Under the pieces are notes generated by a model. That model had not been told where the DNA came from. It ran no database searches and saw only the letters and a program-made list of their open reading frames with translations. Source: Bacillota bacterium (GTDB lineage Bacteria > Bacillota > Clostridia > Christensenellales > CAG-138). Taken from it: a stretch of DNA of 64,000 nucleotides. The position numbers and the translations under genes were made by a program. The first letter of the stretch is position 1. The number at the start of each line of letters is the position of its first letter. Shown here one piece after another: positions 43,941 through 52,544 of this stretch. The stretch lies in the NCBI GenBank assembly GCA_023395595.1, contig JAEWYO010000070.1:57563-121562 (forward strand), in the 5' to 3' direction.

Positions 43941-44771
43941 ATGAGAGAAAACAAATGGGGCAAAGCGCTCCGGATTTTGATGATCGTCATCATTTGCGCC
44001 GCGTGTCTGATTCCGTTCTATGTGCTGCTGGTACTTTCGCTCAACGCGCCTTCCCGTGTGTTTTACGAAGGCAACATCTTCGTGCCGGACTTCCATTGGC
44101 AGAACTTCATCGACGCCTGGAGAAAGTCGAAAATCGGAACGGCGATGCTCAACTCCGCGATCATTACAGCGGGTACGCTGGGCGTTACCGTGATAACGGG
44201 TGGGCTGGCGGGCTATGCCATTGCGCGGTATGCCACGCGGTATAATAAATTCGTATTCGGGTTGTTGATCGGATGCATGATGATCCCCGGCATCATCAAT
44301 ACGGTGCCGCTGTATGTACTCATGCGTCAGATCAACGCCATCGACACACTCTGGGGCATGATTTGTGTCTGTTCAACACTCGCGATGCCGAGTGCGGTGT
44401 TCATTTATGCGACGTTTATCCGCGCGCTGCCGCGGGAGCTGGACGAGGCAGCGGCGCTCGACGGTTGCTCACCATTTTCCACGTTCTGGCGCGTGATCTT
44501 TCCGGTGATCAAACCCGCGACCGCGTCGTTCGTAATTCTCAACGGTTTCGGCATCTGGAACAACTACGCGCAGGCGGTCTTCTTCCTGCAAAGCCGCGCC
44601 AAGCAGAACATCCCGCAGGCGCTGTCCGTATTCTTTCAGCAGTTTGCGGGCGCAAAATGGCACCTGATGGCGGCGACCGCGGTGATTGCGATTATCCCTG
44701 TGGTGATCGTGTTTCTGATATTCCAGAAACAGTTCATCAAGGGCTTGTCCGACGGCGCACTGAAGGGCTGA
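43941..44771 (+). CDS. Sugar ABC transporter permease, MalG type
   Basis: 276 residues, six membrane segments; EAA loop LDEAAALDGCSPFSTFWRVI with FPVIKPA. The ATG at 43941 lies 8 bp after AGGGGG; a GTG at 43932 is inside that site and is rejected. It completes the importer with the MalF-like protein; the energy subunit must come from elsewhere. 24 bp before the GH66 gene. Confidence 0.91.
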   Translation: MRENKWGKALRILMIVIICAACLIPFYVLLVLSLNAPSRVFYEGNIFVPDFHWQNFIDAWRKSKIGTAMLNSAIITAGTLGVTVITGGLAGYAIARYATRYNKFVFGLLIGCMMIPGIINTVPLYVLMRQINAIDTLWGMICVCSTLAMPSAVFIYATFIRALPRELDEAAALDGCSPFSTFWRVIFPVIKPATASFVILNGFGIWNNYAQAVFFLQSRAKQNIPQALSVFFQQFAGAKWHLMAATAVIAIIPVVIVFLIFQKQFIKGLSDGALKG

Positions 44772-44795
44772 CAAAGAGTAACAAGAGGTTCAATG

Positions 44796-46394
44796 ATGGA
44801 AATCTACTCCGAAAAAGGACACTATTTGCCCGGCGAAGAGATCTTGCTTTCGATTCCATACGACGGGGCTGCGGAACGCTTCCGCATCTCCGTTTTTCGG
44901 TTGGATCGTTGCGTTCAAACACTCGTGGTCGAAAGAACCGGTCCAGAGACGCAGTTTGCGCTGCCCGCGCTGGAGGAAGACTTCTGCGGACTCGGCATTC
45001 TTTGCGAAACGGATTTGGGAGAGGCTGTTTCCTGCGCCGTTGATATCCAGAGCGGATTACGCGTGTTTCGCTATGGCTTTCTCTCGGACTTTTCGCGCGC
45101 GGAAACCGATGAGGCGGATGTGCTCGCCATGGCGAAGCACCACGTCAACACCGTGCAGTTTTATGATTGGTCGTATCGGCACGATTCGTTGGTTGCGATC
45201 CAAGAGGACTATACCGACATGATGGGCAAACCGAATTCGCTTGCCGTCATCCGGCGAAAAATCGATGCTTGCCACATGCGCGGCATGCAAACCACGGGTT
45301 ACGGTGCGGTCTACGCCGCGAGCGAAGCCTTTGCCGCGCAGCATCCGGACTGGCGGCTGTATGCACGCCCGGACGAGCCGCTTCGCTTCATCGATGTGTT
45401 TGCGATTATGAATCTCGAGAGCGGCTGGCGCGCGCATATCCTCGCACAATACAAAGCAGCCGTCGATGCCGGGTTTGACGGAATTCATATGGACACCTAC
45501 GGGTTTCCCAAGACTGCGCTGGATGCAAGCGGGGTCATCGTCCATCTGGAGGATGACTTTGCGCCGTTGATTGAGGAAACGCGTGCGGCATTGCCGGGGG
45601 CGACGCTGGTGTTCAACAATGTTGGCGCCTGGCCGTTGGAGCGCACGATGTATGCGCCCGTGGACGCGGTCTATATCGAGGTTTGGCCGCCCTATGCGCG
45701 ATATGAGCACCTCCGGCAGCTCATTCAGACGGCAAAGCAATCCGGTAAACCCGTGGTGCTTGCGGCATATCCTGCGCCGTTTCGCCTCGACACACCTCAG
45801 CGCGCGCTCAACGCGCAACTCACGCTGATGAGTGCGATTGCGGCACACGGCGCGACACAGTTGTGGTTTGGCGAGGAAAACGCGGCGCTCACGCAGGGTT
45901 ACTATGCGGACTATTCGCGGCTCTCGTCCGAGCAGGAAGAGACGCTTCGCGCATATGACGATTTTTTTGTGCGCTATGAGACGCTTTTCTTTGACGACTC
46001 CCTGCTCGACGTGAGCATGACGCATTGCGGCTGGGATAACGAGGAATACGTGTGCGATGTTCCGTATTCGGTTACGGGTGAAGGCGGCAAGCTCTGGCTC
46101 GTCCTGCGCGAGCAAGGCAACCGGAAATTCATCGCGCTCATCAACCTTGCCGGAGACGATTCGAGCGACTGGAACGCGGGCAGGCATGCGCCGGAACCCC
46201 TTGAGAACGTCACGCTGAAGATGCAGGCGTTCTCGCAGGTTCGCAAGGCATGGACGGCATCACCGGATCGCAATCTCGGTGCTGCTGAAGTGCTTGAGGT
46301 CTCACGGACGCAGGGCGCGCGCGGAGATGTTTTGACGATTTGCTTGCCGATTGTTCAGCGGTTTGCTATCCTCTACGTGGAAACGGAGGGCTGA
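44796..46394 (+). CDS. GH66-family (dextranase-like) enzyme, cytoplasmic
   Basis: 532 residues of glycoside hydrolase family 66, retaining enzymes that cut alpha-1,6-glucan or make cyclic isomalto-oligosaccharides. Short beta-sandwich N-terminus (1-90), TIM barrel (about 91-410) with nucleophile Asp233 in GIHMDTYG and acid/base Glu295 in VYIEVWPPY, and a C-terminal beta domain. GH66 dextranases are normally secreted; this protein has neither signal peptide nor wall anchor, so it should act on imported oligosaccharides. The start is ATG 44796, 7 bp after AAGAGG (ATG 44793 is 4 bp after it). Partner of the GH13 gene that begins 2 bp after its stop. Confidence 0.85.
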   Translation: MEIYSEKGHYLPGEEILLSIPYDGAAERFRISVFRLDRCVQTLVVERTGPETQFALPALEEDFCGLGILCETDLGEAVSCAVDIQSGLRVFRYGFLSDFSRAETDEADVLAMAKHHVNTVQFYDWSYRHDSLVAIQEDYTDMMGKPNSLAVIRRKIDACHMRGMQTTGYGAVYAASEAFAAQHPDWRLYARPDEPLRFIDVFAIMNLESGWRAHILAQYKAAVDAGFDGIHMDTYGFPKTALDASGVIVHLEDDFAPLIEETRAALPGATLVFNNVGAWPLERTMYAPVDAVYIEVWPPYARYEHLRQLIQTAKQSGKPVVLAAYPAPFRLDTPQRALNAQLTLMSAIAAHGATQLWFGEENAALTQGYYADYSRLSSEQEETLRAYDDFFVRYETLFFDDSLLDVSMTHCGWDNEEYVCDVPYSVTGEGGKLWLVLREQGNRKFIALINLAGDDSSDWNAGRHAPEPLENVTLKMQAFSQVRKAWTASPDRNLGAAEVLEVSRTQGARGDVLTICLPIVQRFAILYVETEG

Positions 46395-46396
46395 GC

Positions 46397-48046
46397 ATGA
46401 AACAGGCATGGTGGAAAGAGCGGGTGTTTTATCAGATTTACCCGCGCAGTTTTCGGGACACGAACGGAGACGGTGTTGGCGATCTAAAGGGCATCATCGA
46501 AAAGCTCGACTATCTTCAATCGCTGGGTATTGGCGCTATCTGGCTCTGCCCTGTCTATGATTCGCCCAACGACGACAATGGGTATGACATCCGCGACTAT
46601 GAGAACATCATGGCGGAGTTCGGCACGATGGCGGATTTTGACACGTTGCTGGAGGGATTGCACGCGCGGGACATCAAGCTCGTGATGGACCTCGTGGTCA
46701 ACCACAGTTCCGATGAGCACGCGTGGTTTACCGAGTCGCGCAAGGCAAAAGACAACTCCCACCGCGATTATTACATCTGGCGCGACGGCAAGGACGGCGG
46801 CACACCCAACAATTGGGCTTCTTTTTTTGCGCCGTCGGCGTGGAAGCTGGACGAGACAACGGGGCAGTATTACCTGCACCTGTTCTCGGAAAAGCAGCCT
46901 GACCTGAACTGGGAAAACCCAAATTTGCGGCAAGAGATCTACGCGATGGTAAACCGTTGGTTCGACCGCGGCGTAGACGGCTTTCGCATGGATGTCATCA
47001 ATTGTATCGCCAAGGACGAGGGATTGCCGGACGGCACGGGCGCGCCGAACGCCGCGGGATTTTCGCTCGCGTTCGAGCACTTTGCCAATCGTCCGAAGTT
47101 CTACGATTATCTGCGCGAACTCCGGCAAAACTGTTATGCTGGACGCGACTGTCTTTGCCTCGGCGAAGCGCCGTTTACCACACCGGAAGAGGGTGCAAGG
47201 ATGCTCGATGAGGAGACGGGCGTGTTTGACATGATCTTTCCGTTTGACCTGATGGAGATCGACGACGGCACTCGCGGGAAATATGATCCCGCAGGCTGGA
47301 CACTTGCGCGATTCAAGCAGATTGTGAATTGCTGGCAGCTGGCGACCGAACACGGCTGGGGTAGCTTGTTCTGGTCGAACCATGATCAGGCACGCGCGGT
47401 ATCCCGCTTTGGCTGCACGGATACGGAGGAACTTCGCGTCCGCTCCGCGAAGACGCTCGCAGTCGCGATGCACCTCTTGCGCGGCACACCGTTTATCTAT
47501 CAGGGCGAAGAACTCGGCATGACGAATACACCGTTTCCGGATGAATCGGCGATTCGGGATATCGAAGGCATCAATGTCCTCAACGAGGCACGATTGACTG
47601 GTCGATTTGATCAAACATGGAAGGGTATCCTGCACAAAGGGCGCGATCACGCGCGCACGCCGATGCAGTGGAATGCGTCACCAAACGCGGGTTTCACCTC
47701 GGGTGAACCGTGGATTATGGTGAATCCAAACTATGTTTCGATCAATGCAGAGGCGGAAGAAAACGATCCGGATTCGGTATTGGCGTTTTATCAGAAACTG
47801 ATTGCCTTGCGAAACAAGAGCCGGACACTGCAATACGGTTCCTACACGCCACTCTGGACGGAGCACGGCCAGCTCTTCGCATACCGGCGCAAGCTGGACG
47901 CAGAAGCGTTCACGATCGTGTGTAACATGAGCGGCGAGAGAGCGAAGCTGCCGGAGAATCTCGCGGGAGAAATGCTACTCTCCAATATAGATCATCTGGA
48001 CCCTCAATCGCTGCTTCCGTATGAGGCAAGAGTTTTTCGGGGTTAA
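46397..48046 (+). CDS. GH13 alpha-1,6-glucosidase (oligo-1,6-glucosidase/dextran glucosidase)
   Basis: 549 residues, GH13_31 type: KERVFYQIYPRSFRDTNGDGVGDL start, MDLVVNHSSDEH, nucleophile Asp199 in GFRMDVIN, acid/base Glu257 in CLGEAP, stabiliser Asp330 in SNHDQAR, and the calcium-type loop DTNGDGVGD. Residue 200 next to the nucleophile is Val; in characterised relatives Val here goes with alpha-1,6 specificity and Thr or Ala with alpha-1,4. It therefore probably hydrolyses isomaltose and isomalto-oligosaccharides released by the GH66 enzyme. ATG 46397 lies after GGAGGG. Cytoplasmic. Last gene of the operon. Confidence 0.93.
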   Translation: MKQAWWKERVFYQIYPRSFRDTNGDGVGDLKGIIEKLDYLQSLGIGAIWLCPVYDSPNDDNGYDIRDYENIMAEFGTMADFDTLLEGLHARDIKLVMDLVVNHSSDEHAWFTESRKAKDNSHRDYYIWRDGKDGGTPNNWASFFAPSAWKLDETTGQYYLHLFSEKQPDLNWENPNLRQEIYAMVNRWFDRGVDGFRMDVINCIAKDEGLPDGTGAPNAAGFSLAFEHFANRPKFYDYLRELRQNCYAGRDCLCLGEAPFTTPEEGARMLDEETGVFDMIFPFDLMEIDDGTRGKYDPAGWTLARFKQIVNCWQLATEHGWGSLFWSNHDQARAVSRFGCTDTEELRVRSAKTLAVAMHLLRGTPFIYQGEELGMTNTPFPDESAIRDIEGINVLNEARLTGRFDQTWKGILHKGRDHARTPMQWNASPNAGFTSGEPWIMVNPNYVSINAEAEENDPDSVLAFYQKLIALRNKSRTLQYGSYTPLWTEHGQLFAYRRKLDAEAFTIVCNMSGERAKLPENLAGEMLLSNIDHLDPQSLLPYEARVFRG

Positions 48047-48069
48047 CCTCGAATATTCATACAGCGACA

Positions 48070-48106
48070 CAGTCAAAGAACCACCCGACGGGTGGTTCTT
48101 TGACTG
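48070..48106 (+). terminator. Terminator of the dextran operon
   Basis: CAGTCAAAGAACCACCC (48070-48086), loop GAC, GGGTGGTTCTTTGACTG (48090-48106): a perfect 17-bp stem whose 3' arm carries TTCTTT. It begins 24 bp after the GH13 stop. Confidence 0.85.
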
Positions 48107-48347
48107 TTGATCTCCGCGTTATGAGTGCGTATTTGTGCGCAATATTGTTGCGTTAATCGCCGATGCCCGCGGATCAGTCAAAATGACATTTTTGCGATTC
48201 CGAGCGAGTATAAGCAACGATGGATGGTAAGAAACATCAGGGTGACAGTTCATTATGATAGTTCATTCAAAGACAATTTTCTGCTTGAACCCAAGGAAGT
48301 AATAAAATAGCAATCATAAGAAAGTTGGAGAGTGCAAATACCAGATC
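48107..48347. other. Region without a confirmed gene, ends in a terminator
   Basis: No gene supported. A plus-strand frame of 61 codons (48125-48310) could encode a small protein ending FLLEPKEVIK but has no clear ribosome binding site or known relative. Because both an upstream and a downstream terminator bound it, it may make a separate short transcript. Confidence 0.4.
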
Positions 48348-48381
48348 GGCATGCAGCATTGATCGCTGCATGCCGTTTTTT
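48348..48381 (+). terminator. Intrinsic terminator, plus strand
   Basis: GGCATGCAGC (48348-48357), 7-nt loop, GCTGCATGCC (48365-48374), then GTTTTTTC. Oriented to end a plus-strand transcript; the minus strand has no T run, so it does not serve the xanthine dehydrogenase operon well. Confidence 0.85.
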
Positions 48382-48406
48382 CGCTTGTGCGCTTTACCAA
48401 GAGGGT

Positions 48407-49225
48407 TTATATATCAAAATGCGCAAGAAAATCTCGTAACAGATTGATGCAGACCGTCTTGCGGTATTCGGCGGAGACGCGTCCACGCGTGGGCACAATC
48501 GCCTCACTATAGGCAGCTATATATGCTTCTTTGCGTGCTTTTGCTTCGGTTATCGGCTTGCCAATAAGCATAGAATCGATATCCGCACGGCGGATGACCA
48601 CGTCGCTGACCGCACCGAACGCGACGGAAAGATGCGCGATTACACCGCTTTCCACCGTAAGCAGCCCCGCGAACGAGACGCGCGAGATGGCGAGCGCGTT
48701 TCTTGCGCCGATTTTCTGGTAGACATAGCTCTCCAGCCAGCGCAAGGGAAGCAGCACCTCGGTGATCAATTCATCCGTTTGCAGTGCGAGCTTCTTGCGT
48801 CCAAGGTAAAACTCGCGAATCGGCAGGATGCGCGCGCCCCTTACACTTTCGAGCTTGAGTGATGCATCGGCTGCAAAGAAGACCAGCGCGCTGTCCGCCT
48901 TCGCACTGCCGTTTCCAATGTTGCCACCGATGGTGCCTTCGTTGCGAATAGCGGGCGCCGCAATCTGCGCGAGTGCTTCTTTGAGTAGCGAGGGCGTCAG
49001 CGGGTGCTCCAGCAGTTCGGTAAATGTGCAACCCGCGCCAAGATGCAACACGTCGTCTTCCAGATAGACCCGCTTGAGCTCCGGCACATCATGCAGAAAC
49101 AGATAACTGCCCGGACGATGCTCGCCAATCATCAAATCGGTGCCGCCCGCATAGGGGATCGCATCGCTTTGCGAGCGAATCTCCAGCGCTTCTTGTAGCG
49201 AAGCTGGGTGAAATCCGTTTACCAT
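48407..49225 (-). CDS. Xanthine dehydrogenase-type FAD-binding subunit
   Basis: 272 residues, the FAD subunit (CoxM/XdhB type) of a three-part molybdenum hydroxylase. Seen: AGGTDLMIG pyrophosphate loop (26-34), GAGCTFTELLEHP, TIGGNIGNGSAKADS flavin motif, and a C-terminal region ending RKTVCINLLRDFL. Carries electrons from the 2Fe-2S subunit to NAD or another acceptor. ATG 49225 follows AAAGGAGGG and overlaps the 2Fe-2S gene by 7 bp. Last gene of the minus operon. Confidence 0.92.
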   Translation of the reverse strand: MVNGFHPASLQEALEIRSQSDAIPYAGGTDLMIGEHRPGSYLFLHDVPELKRVYLEDDVLHLGAGCTFTELLEHPLTPSLLKEALAQIAAPAIRNEGTIGGNIGNGSAKADSALVFFAADASLKLESVRGARILPIREFYLGRKKLALQTDELITEVLLPLRWLESYVYQKIGARNALAISRVSFAGLLTVESGVIAHLSVAFGAVSDVVIRRADIDSMLIGKPITEAKARKEAYIAAYSEAIVPTRGRVSAEYRKTVCINLLRDFLAHFDI

Positions 49226-49695
49226 AAACCGTTTCCCTCCTTTGCGGCAGACTGAATCGCCGTGACAATCGCATTATACCCTGTGCAGCGGCAGAGATTG
49301 CCGGAGATGCCTTCTCGGATATCCGCTTCACTCGGATGCGGGTTTTTGGCGAGGATGGCTTCACTGGCGAGGATCATGCCCGGGATGCAATAGCCGCACT
49401 GCACGGCGGAGACGGCAGCATACGCCGCGCTGAGCGCGGCAAAGCGGGCGGTCTTAGAATAACCTTCGATGGTGACGATGCTCGCATCCGCGATACGCCC
49501 CATCGCGACCATGCAACTATTGACGAGTTTGCCGTCGAGCAGCACACTGCACGCGCCGCACTCGCCTTCTTTGCAACCGCACTTCACGCCCGTGAGCGCG
49601 AAATCGTCCCGCAGGACATCGAGCAGGCGCGCCGTTGCGCTGCCGCAATACTCCGCGCGCTCGCCGTTGAGCTGAAACACAATGTTTTGATCCAT
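49219..49695 (-). CDS. Xanthine dehydrogenase-type 2Fe-2S subunit
   Basis: 158 residues, normal length. N-terminal plant-ferredoxin cluster: Cys41, Cys46, Cys49 and Cys61 (CKEGECGAC, then NSC), with an extra Cys39; C-terminal cluster: CGYCIPGM and CRCTGY. It passes electrons between the molybdenum centre and FAD. ATG 49695 has AAGGAGG 10 bp upstream and is preferred to TTG 49704. Between the Mo subunit and FAD subunit genes. Confidence 0.94.
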   Translation of the reverse strand: MDQNIVFQLNGERAEYCGSATARLLDVLRDDFALTGVKCGCKEGECGACSVLLDGKLVNSCMVAMGRIADASIVTIEGYSKTARFAALSAAYAAVSAVQCGYCIPGMILASEAILAKNPHPSEADIREGISGNLCRCTGYNAIVTAIQSAAKEGNGLW

Positions 49696-49710
49696 TTGCG
49701 ACAAACCTCC

Positions 49711-51825
49711 TTATTCGTGCGCTGCGCCGAACAGCGCGTCTTCTGCGGAAAACGGAATGTGTTGAATCGATTGATGCAACGCTTGCTCCATCGCTGCCAT
49801 GTATGCCGCGGGCATGCCGACCAGCGGAAGCTCGCCCGCGCCCTTTGCGCCGTATGGCCCAAGCGGATATTCCTCAACATGCATCTTGACCTCCAAAACG
49901 GGGACATCAACCGAAGTTGGGATGATATAGTCCGAAAAGCTGTTGTTGCGAATACGTCCGGTATGATCCGCCGCCATCTGCTCCATGCTCGCATACCCAA
50001 GCCCTTGCAGGAGGCCACCTTCCATCTGACCCACTACGATATTGTAGTCGATTGGAGTGCCGACATCAAAACTCGCCCATGCGCCGAGCACCTTGTTCAC
50101 GCCGGTGAGTGTGTCCACCTCGACCTCGACTGCGCTGACTGCCCACGCATAGGTCGGATAGGCATCGCCCTGAAACTTCTCAATATAGAACGGAATCACA
50201 AAATCCGGCTCAACAAAGCGCTCTTCGACCGTTTGATCCTCCGCGTCTTTCCATTCACTCCTGAGGCGAATGGCGGCGCGGCGCAACAGCTCACCAACCG
50301 TCATGAGGCTGCGGGAGGCAACGGTCGGGCCTGAGTCTGGCACGCGGTCGGTGTCGGGGTTGTTGTAGGTAACGTGATCCAAGGGGAGATTGAGCTCGTT
50401 GGCGACGATCTTGCAAAGCGTCGTCTTGATGCCCTGACCGATGTCGGACTGGCTCGCGAGAATCTCCACGCGACCGTCCGCGGTCTTGTGCAGGCGGGTG
50501 ACGGCTTTGATGTGATCCCGCTCGCCGCTGCCGGTGAAGCCCGCGCCGTGGAACCAGAGCGCGATGCCGATGCCGCGCTGATAGCGCCCGGGCTTTGCGG
50601 CGTTGTATTGCGCGCGTTTCTGGCTGTAGCCGCTCATTTGCTCCACTTCCTGTGTCATCTCGGGCAGAGGAACGGGGAAATGGTAGATGCCGCCGGTGGA
50701 GGTCGGGTCGCCTTGCTTGACGAGATGACGCTGTTTGAAGGAGAGCGGTTCCTCGCCGAGGTCGCGTGCGATGTGGTTCATCATCATCTCGACGGCAAAG
50801 AACGTCTGCGGGGCTCCAAAGCCACGGTAGGCGCCGGTGGGTACGGTGTTCGTCTTCATCGCCCGACCGCGCACACGGATATTCTCGACCTTGTATACGC
50901 CCGGCGAGGCGATGATTCCGCGCTGGAGCACGACGGCGGAGAGTGTGGTGTAGCCGCCCGCGTTGAACACCACGTCGATGTCCATCGCGGTGACGCGTCC
51001 ATCTTTGACGGCGACGCGGTAGGTGGAGAGCGAGGGATGCCGCTTGGAAGTGAACTCCATATCCTCTCTGCGGTCAAAGATCACGCGAACGGGTTTTCCG
51101 CCCGCACGGTAGGCCGCGACCGCAACCTGACACGCGAGAATGGAGGGATATGCTTCTTTTCCGCCGAAGCCGCCGCCCGTGATGTCCTGAACAACGCGGA
51201 CGCGATCCGGCGTGAGCCCAAGCGCCTTTGCAATCGCGCCGTGGACATAATAGGGGCATTGGAGACTGCCGTGGATGCTGAGTTTTCTGTCGCTGAAAGT
51301 GGCAATCATGCCTTGCGGTTCCAGATAGGCCTGCTCTTGATAGCCGGTTTCAAACTCTTCTTCATAGATTTTGTCCGCCTCGGCAAATGCCGTGTCCGGA
51401 TCACCCTTGCCAAAGTTGTAGTCGAAGAAGGCGGTTTCGGAATCGCGCACGTTCAGCACGGCAGGTAGCTGCTCATAGACCACTTCGATTTCGGACGCGA
51501 TGCGCAGCACCACCTGTTCATCAGGACCTACGACCATCAGCACGGGATCGCCGATGTATTCCACGATCTCTTCCGCATAGACGGGCGTGTCGTCCTTGAC
51601 GATATGCACCTCGTTGATGCCGGGAACATCGCGATGATCCACGGTAAAATACCCTTCCGGCAGCGCGTAGGGTTTGATCTGAACTACGCGGGCGCGGGCA
51701 TATGGCGAGCGGACGATTCGCCCGTATAGCATGCCCTCCTGCGGATAGTCGCCAACATACAGCGCCGAACCGTCGATCTTTGGCTGATGATCCTTTTTGA
51801 TGACGGATTTGCTGATTTCTTTCAC
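49711..51825 (-). CDS. Xanthine dehydrogenase-type molybdopterin subunit
   Basis: 704 residues, shorter than many 750-780-residue relatives. Molybdopterin-binding motifs: GGGFGGKE, TGAYRGFGAPQ, QSDIGQGIKT, and the catalytic Glu665 in GAKGAGE near the C-terminus. The N-terminal domain carries KIDGSALYVGDYP. It hydroxylates a purine or other N-heterocycle using water oxygen. GTG 51825 starts the gene, with AGGAGG 9 bp upstream. 25 bp after the MocA-like gene and 15 bp before the 2Fe-2S gene. Confidence 0.92.
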   Translation of the reverse strand: MKEISKSVIKKDHQPKIDGSALYVGDYPQEGMLYGRIVRSPYARARVVQIKPYALPEGYFTVDHRDVPGINEVHIVKDDTPVYAEEIVEYIGDPVLMVVGPDEQVVLRIASEIEVVYEQLPAVLNVRDSETAFFDYNFGKGDPDTAFAEADKIYEEEFETGYQEQAYLEPQGMIATFSDRKLSIHGSLQCPYYVHGAIAKALGLTPDRVRVVQDITGGGFGGKEAYPSILACQVAVAAYRAGGKPVRVIFDRREDMEFTSKRHPSLSTYRVAVKDGRVTAMDIDVVFNAGGYTTLSAVVLQRGIIASPGVYKVENIRVRGRAMKTNTVPTGAYRGFGAPQTFFAVEMMMNHIARDLGEEPLSFKQRHLVKQGDPTSTGGIYHFPVPLPEMTQEVEQMSGYSQKRAQYNAAKPGRYQRGIGIALWFHGAGFTGSGERDHIKAVTRLHKTADGRVEILASQSDIGQGIKTTLCKIVANELNLPLDHVTYNNPDTDRVPDSGPTVASRSLMTVGELLRRAAIRLRSEWKDAEDQTVEERFVEPDFVIPFYIEKFQGDAYPTYAWAVSAVEVEVDTLTGVNKVLGAWASFDVGTPIDYNIVVGQMEGGLLQGLGYASMEQMAADHTGRIRNNSFSDYIIPTSVDVPVLEVKMHVEEYPLGPYGAKGAGELPLVGMPAAYMAAMEQALHQSIQHIPFSAEDALFGAAHE

Positions 51826-51850
51826 TCCTGTGTTCCTCCTTGCCGATATT

Positions 51851-52501
51851 TTATGTTGATGCTTGTTGAAGCGGATGATTCAAAGGAATACTGCGTGGCA
51901 AAAGTAGATAGCGCGTGAGTTGCTCAAAATCTTGCTGCGTGTCCGCATCCAGTAGGCAGCCCGTGTCTAAAACCGGCACCTGCGCAATTGCGCCCTCCAG
52001 GCTGCTCCATACGCCGCGCAGGCCGCCTTCACCGGCATATGCCAGAATCTGTTCCCTACATGAATCTCCGATGAGCGGGGGGTGTTTTCGGTAGCCCTCG
52101 ATCGAAGGAAACACGACGGCGGGGGAACCGGATTCCATCTGCTCACGGAGCGCGTGAAAGGTTTGTTCGCTCACGGCGGGCATATCGCCGGGAAGAAGAA
52201 AGAACGCGTCGCACGCCGGCAGGGCGGAAACACCTATCTTGACTGAGGCGAGCATGTCGCTTTCTGCAAACGCGGGGTTGAACGCAAAGCGAACCTGCGC
52301 GGGCGCAAACGTCTCTTCCAGTTCGGCTTGTGCTTCCTCTGCGCGATAGCCGAGCACGACCGTGACGCACTCCGCGCCGCCTGAGAGCAGGCTGCCGACG
52401 CTCAGCGAGAGCAGGGACGCTTTTCCGATGCGCATCAACGGCTTGAATTCCCCCATACGGCGAGAAAGACCTGCAGCAAGGACGAGCCCCTGAACGTTCA
52501 C
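51851..52501 (-). CDS. MocA-like molybdopterin nucleotidyltransferase
   Basis: 216 residues of the MobA/MocA family, which attaches CMP to molybdopterin for xanthine-dehydrogenase-type enzymes. Motifs intact: LVLAAGLSRRMGEFKPL nucleotide loop (about 7-23), a VVLGYRAEE strand, NPAFAESDMLASVKIG and LLPGDMP with the metal-binding Asp. GTG 52501 has AAGGAG 9 bp upstream. Placed between the two molybdenum enzymes, it presumably supplies molybdopterin cytosine dinucleotide to both. Confidence 0.9.
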   Translation of the reverse strand: MNVQGLVLAAGLSRRMGEFKPLMRIGKASLLSLSVGSLLSGGAECVTVVLGYRAEEAQAELEETFAPAQVRFAFNPAFAESDMLASVKIGVSALPACDAFFLLPGDMPAVSEQTFHALREQMESGSPAVVFPSIEGYRKHPPLIGDSCREQILAYAGEGGLRGVWSSLEGAIAQVPVLDTGCLLDADTQQDFEQLTRYLLLPRSIPLNHPLQQAST

Positions 52502-52544
52502 TCCGGCTTCTCCTTTTGATACAAAGTATGCTTGCGAGATAGCG

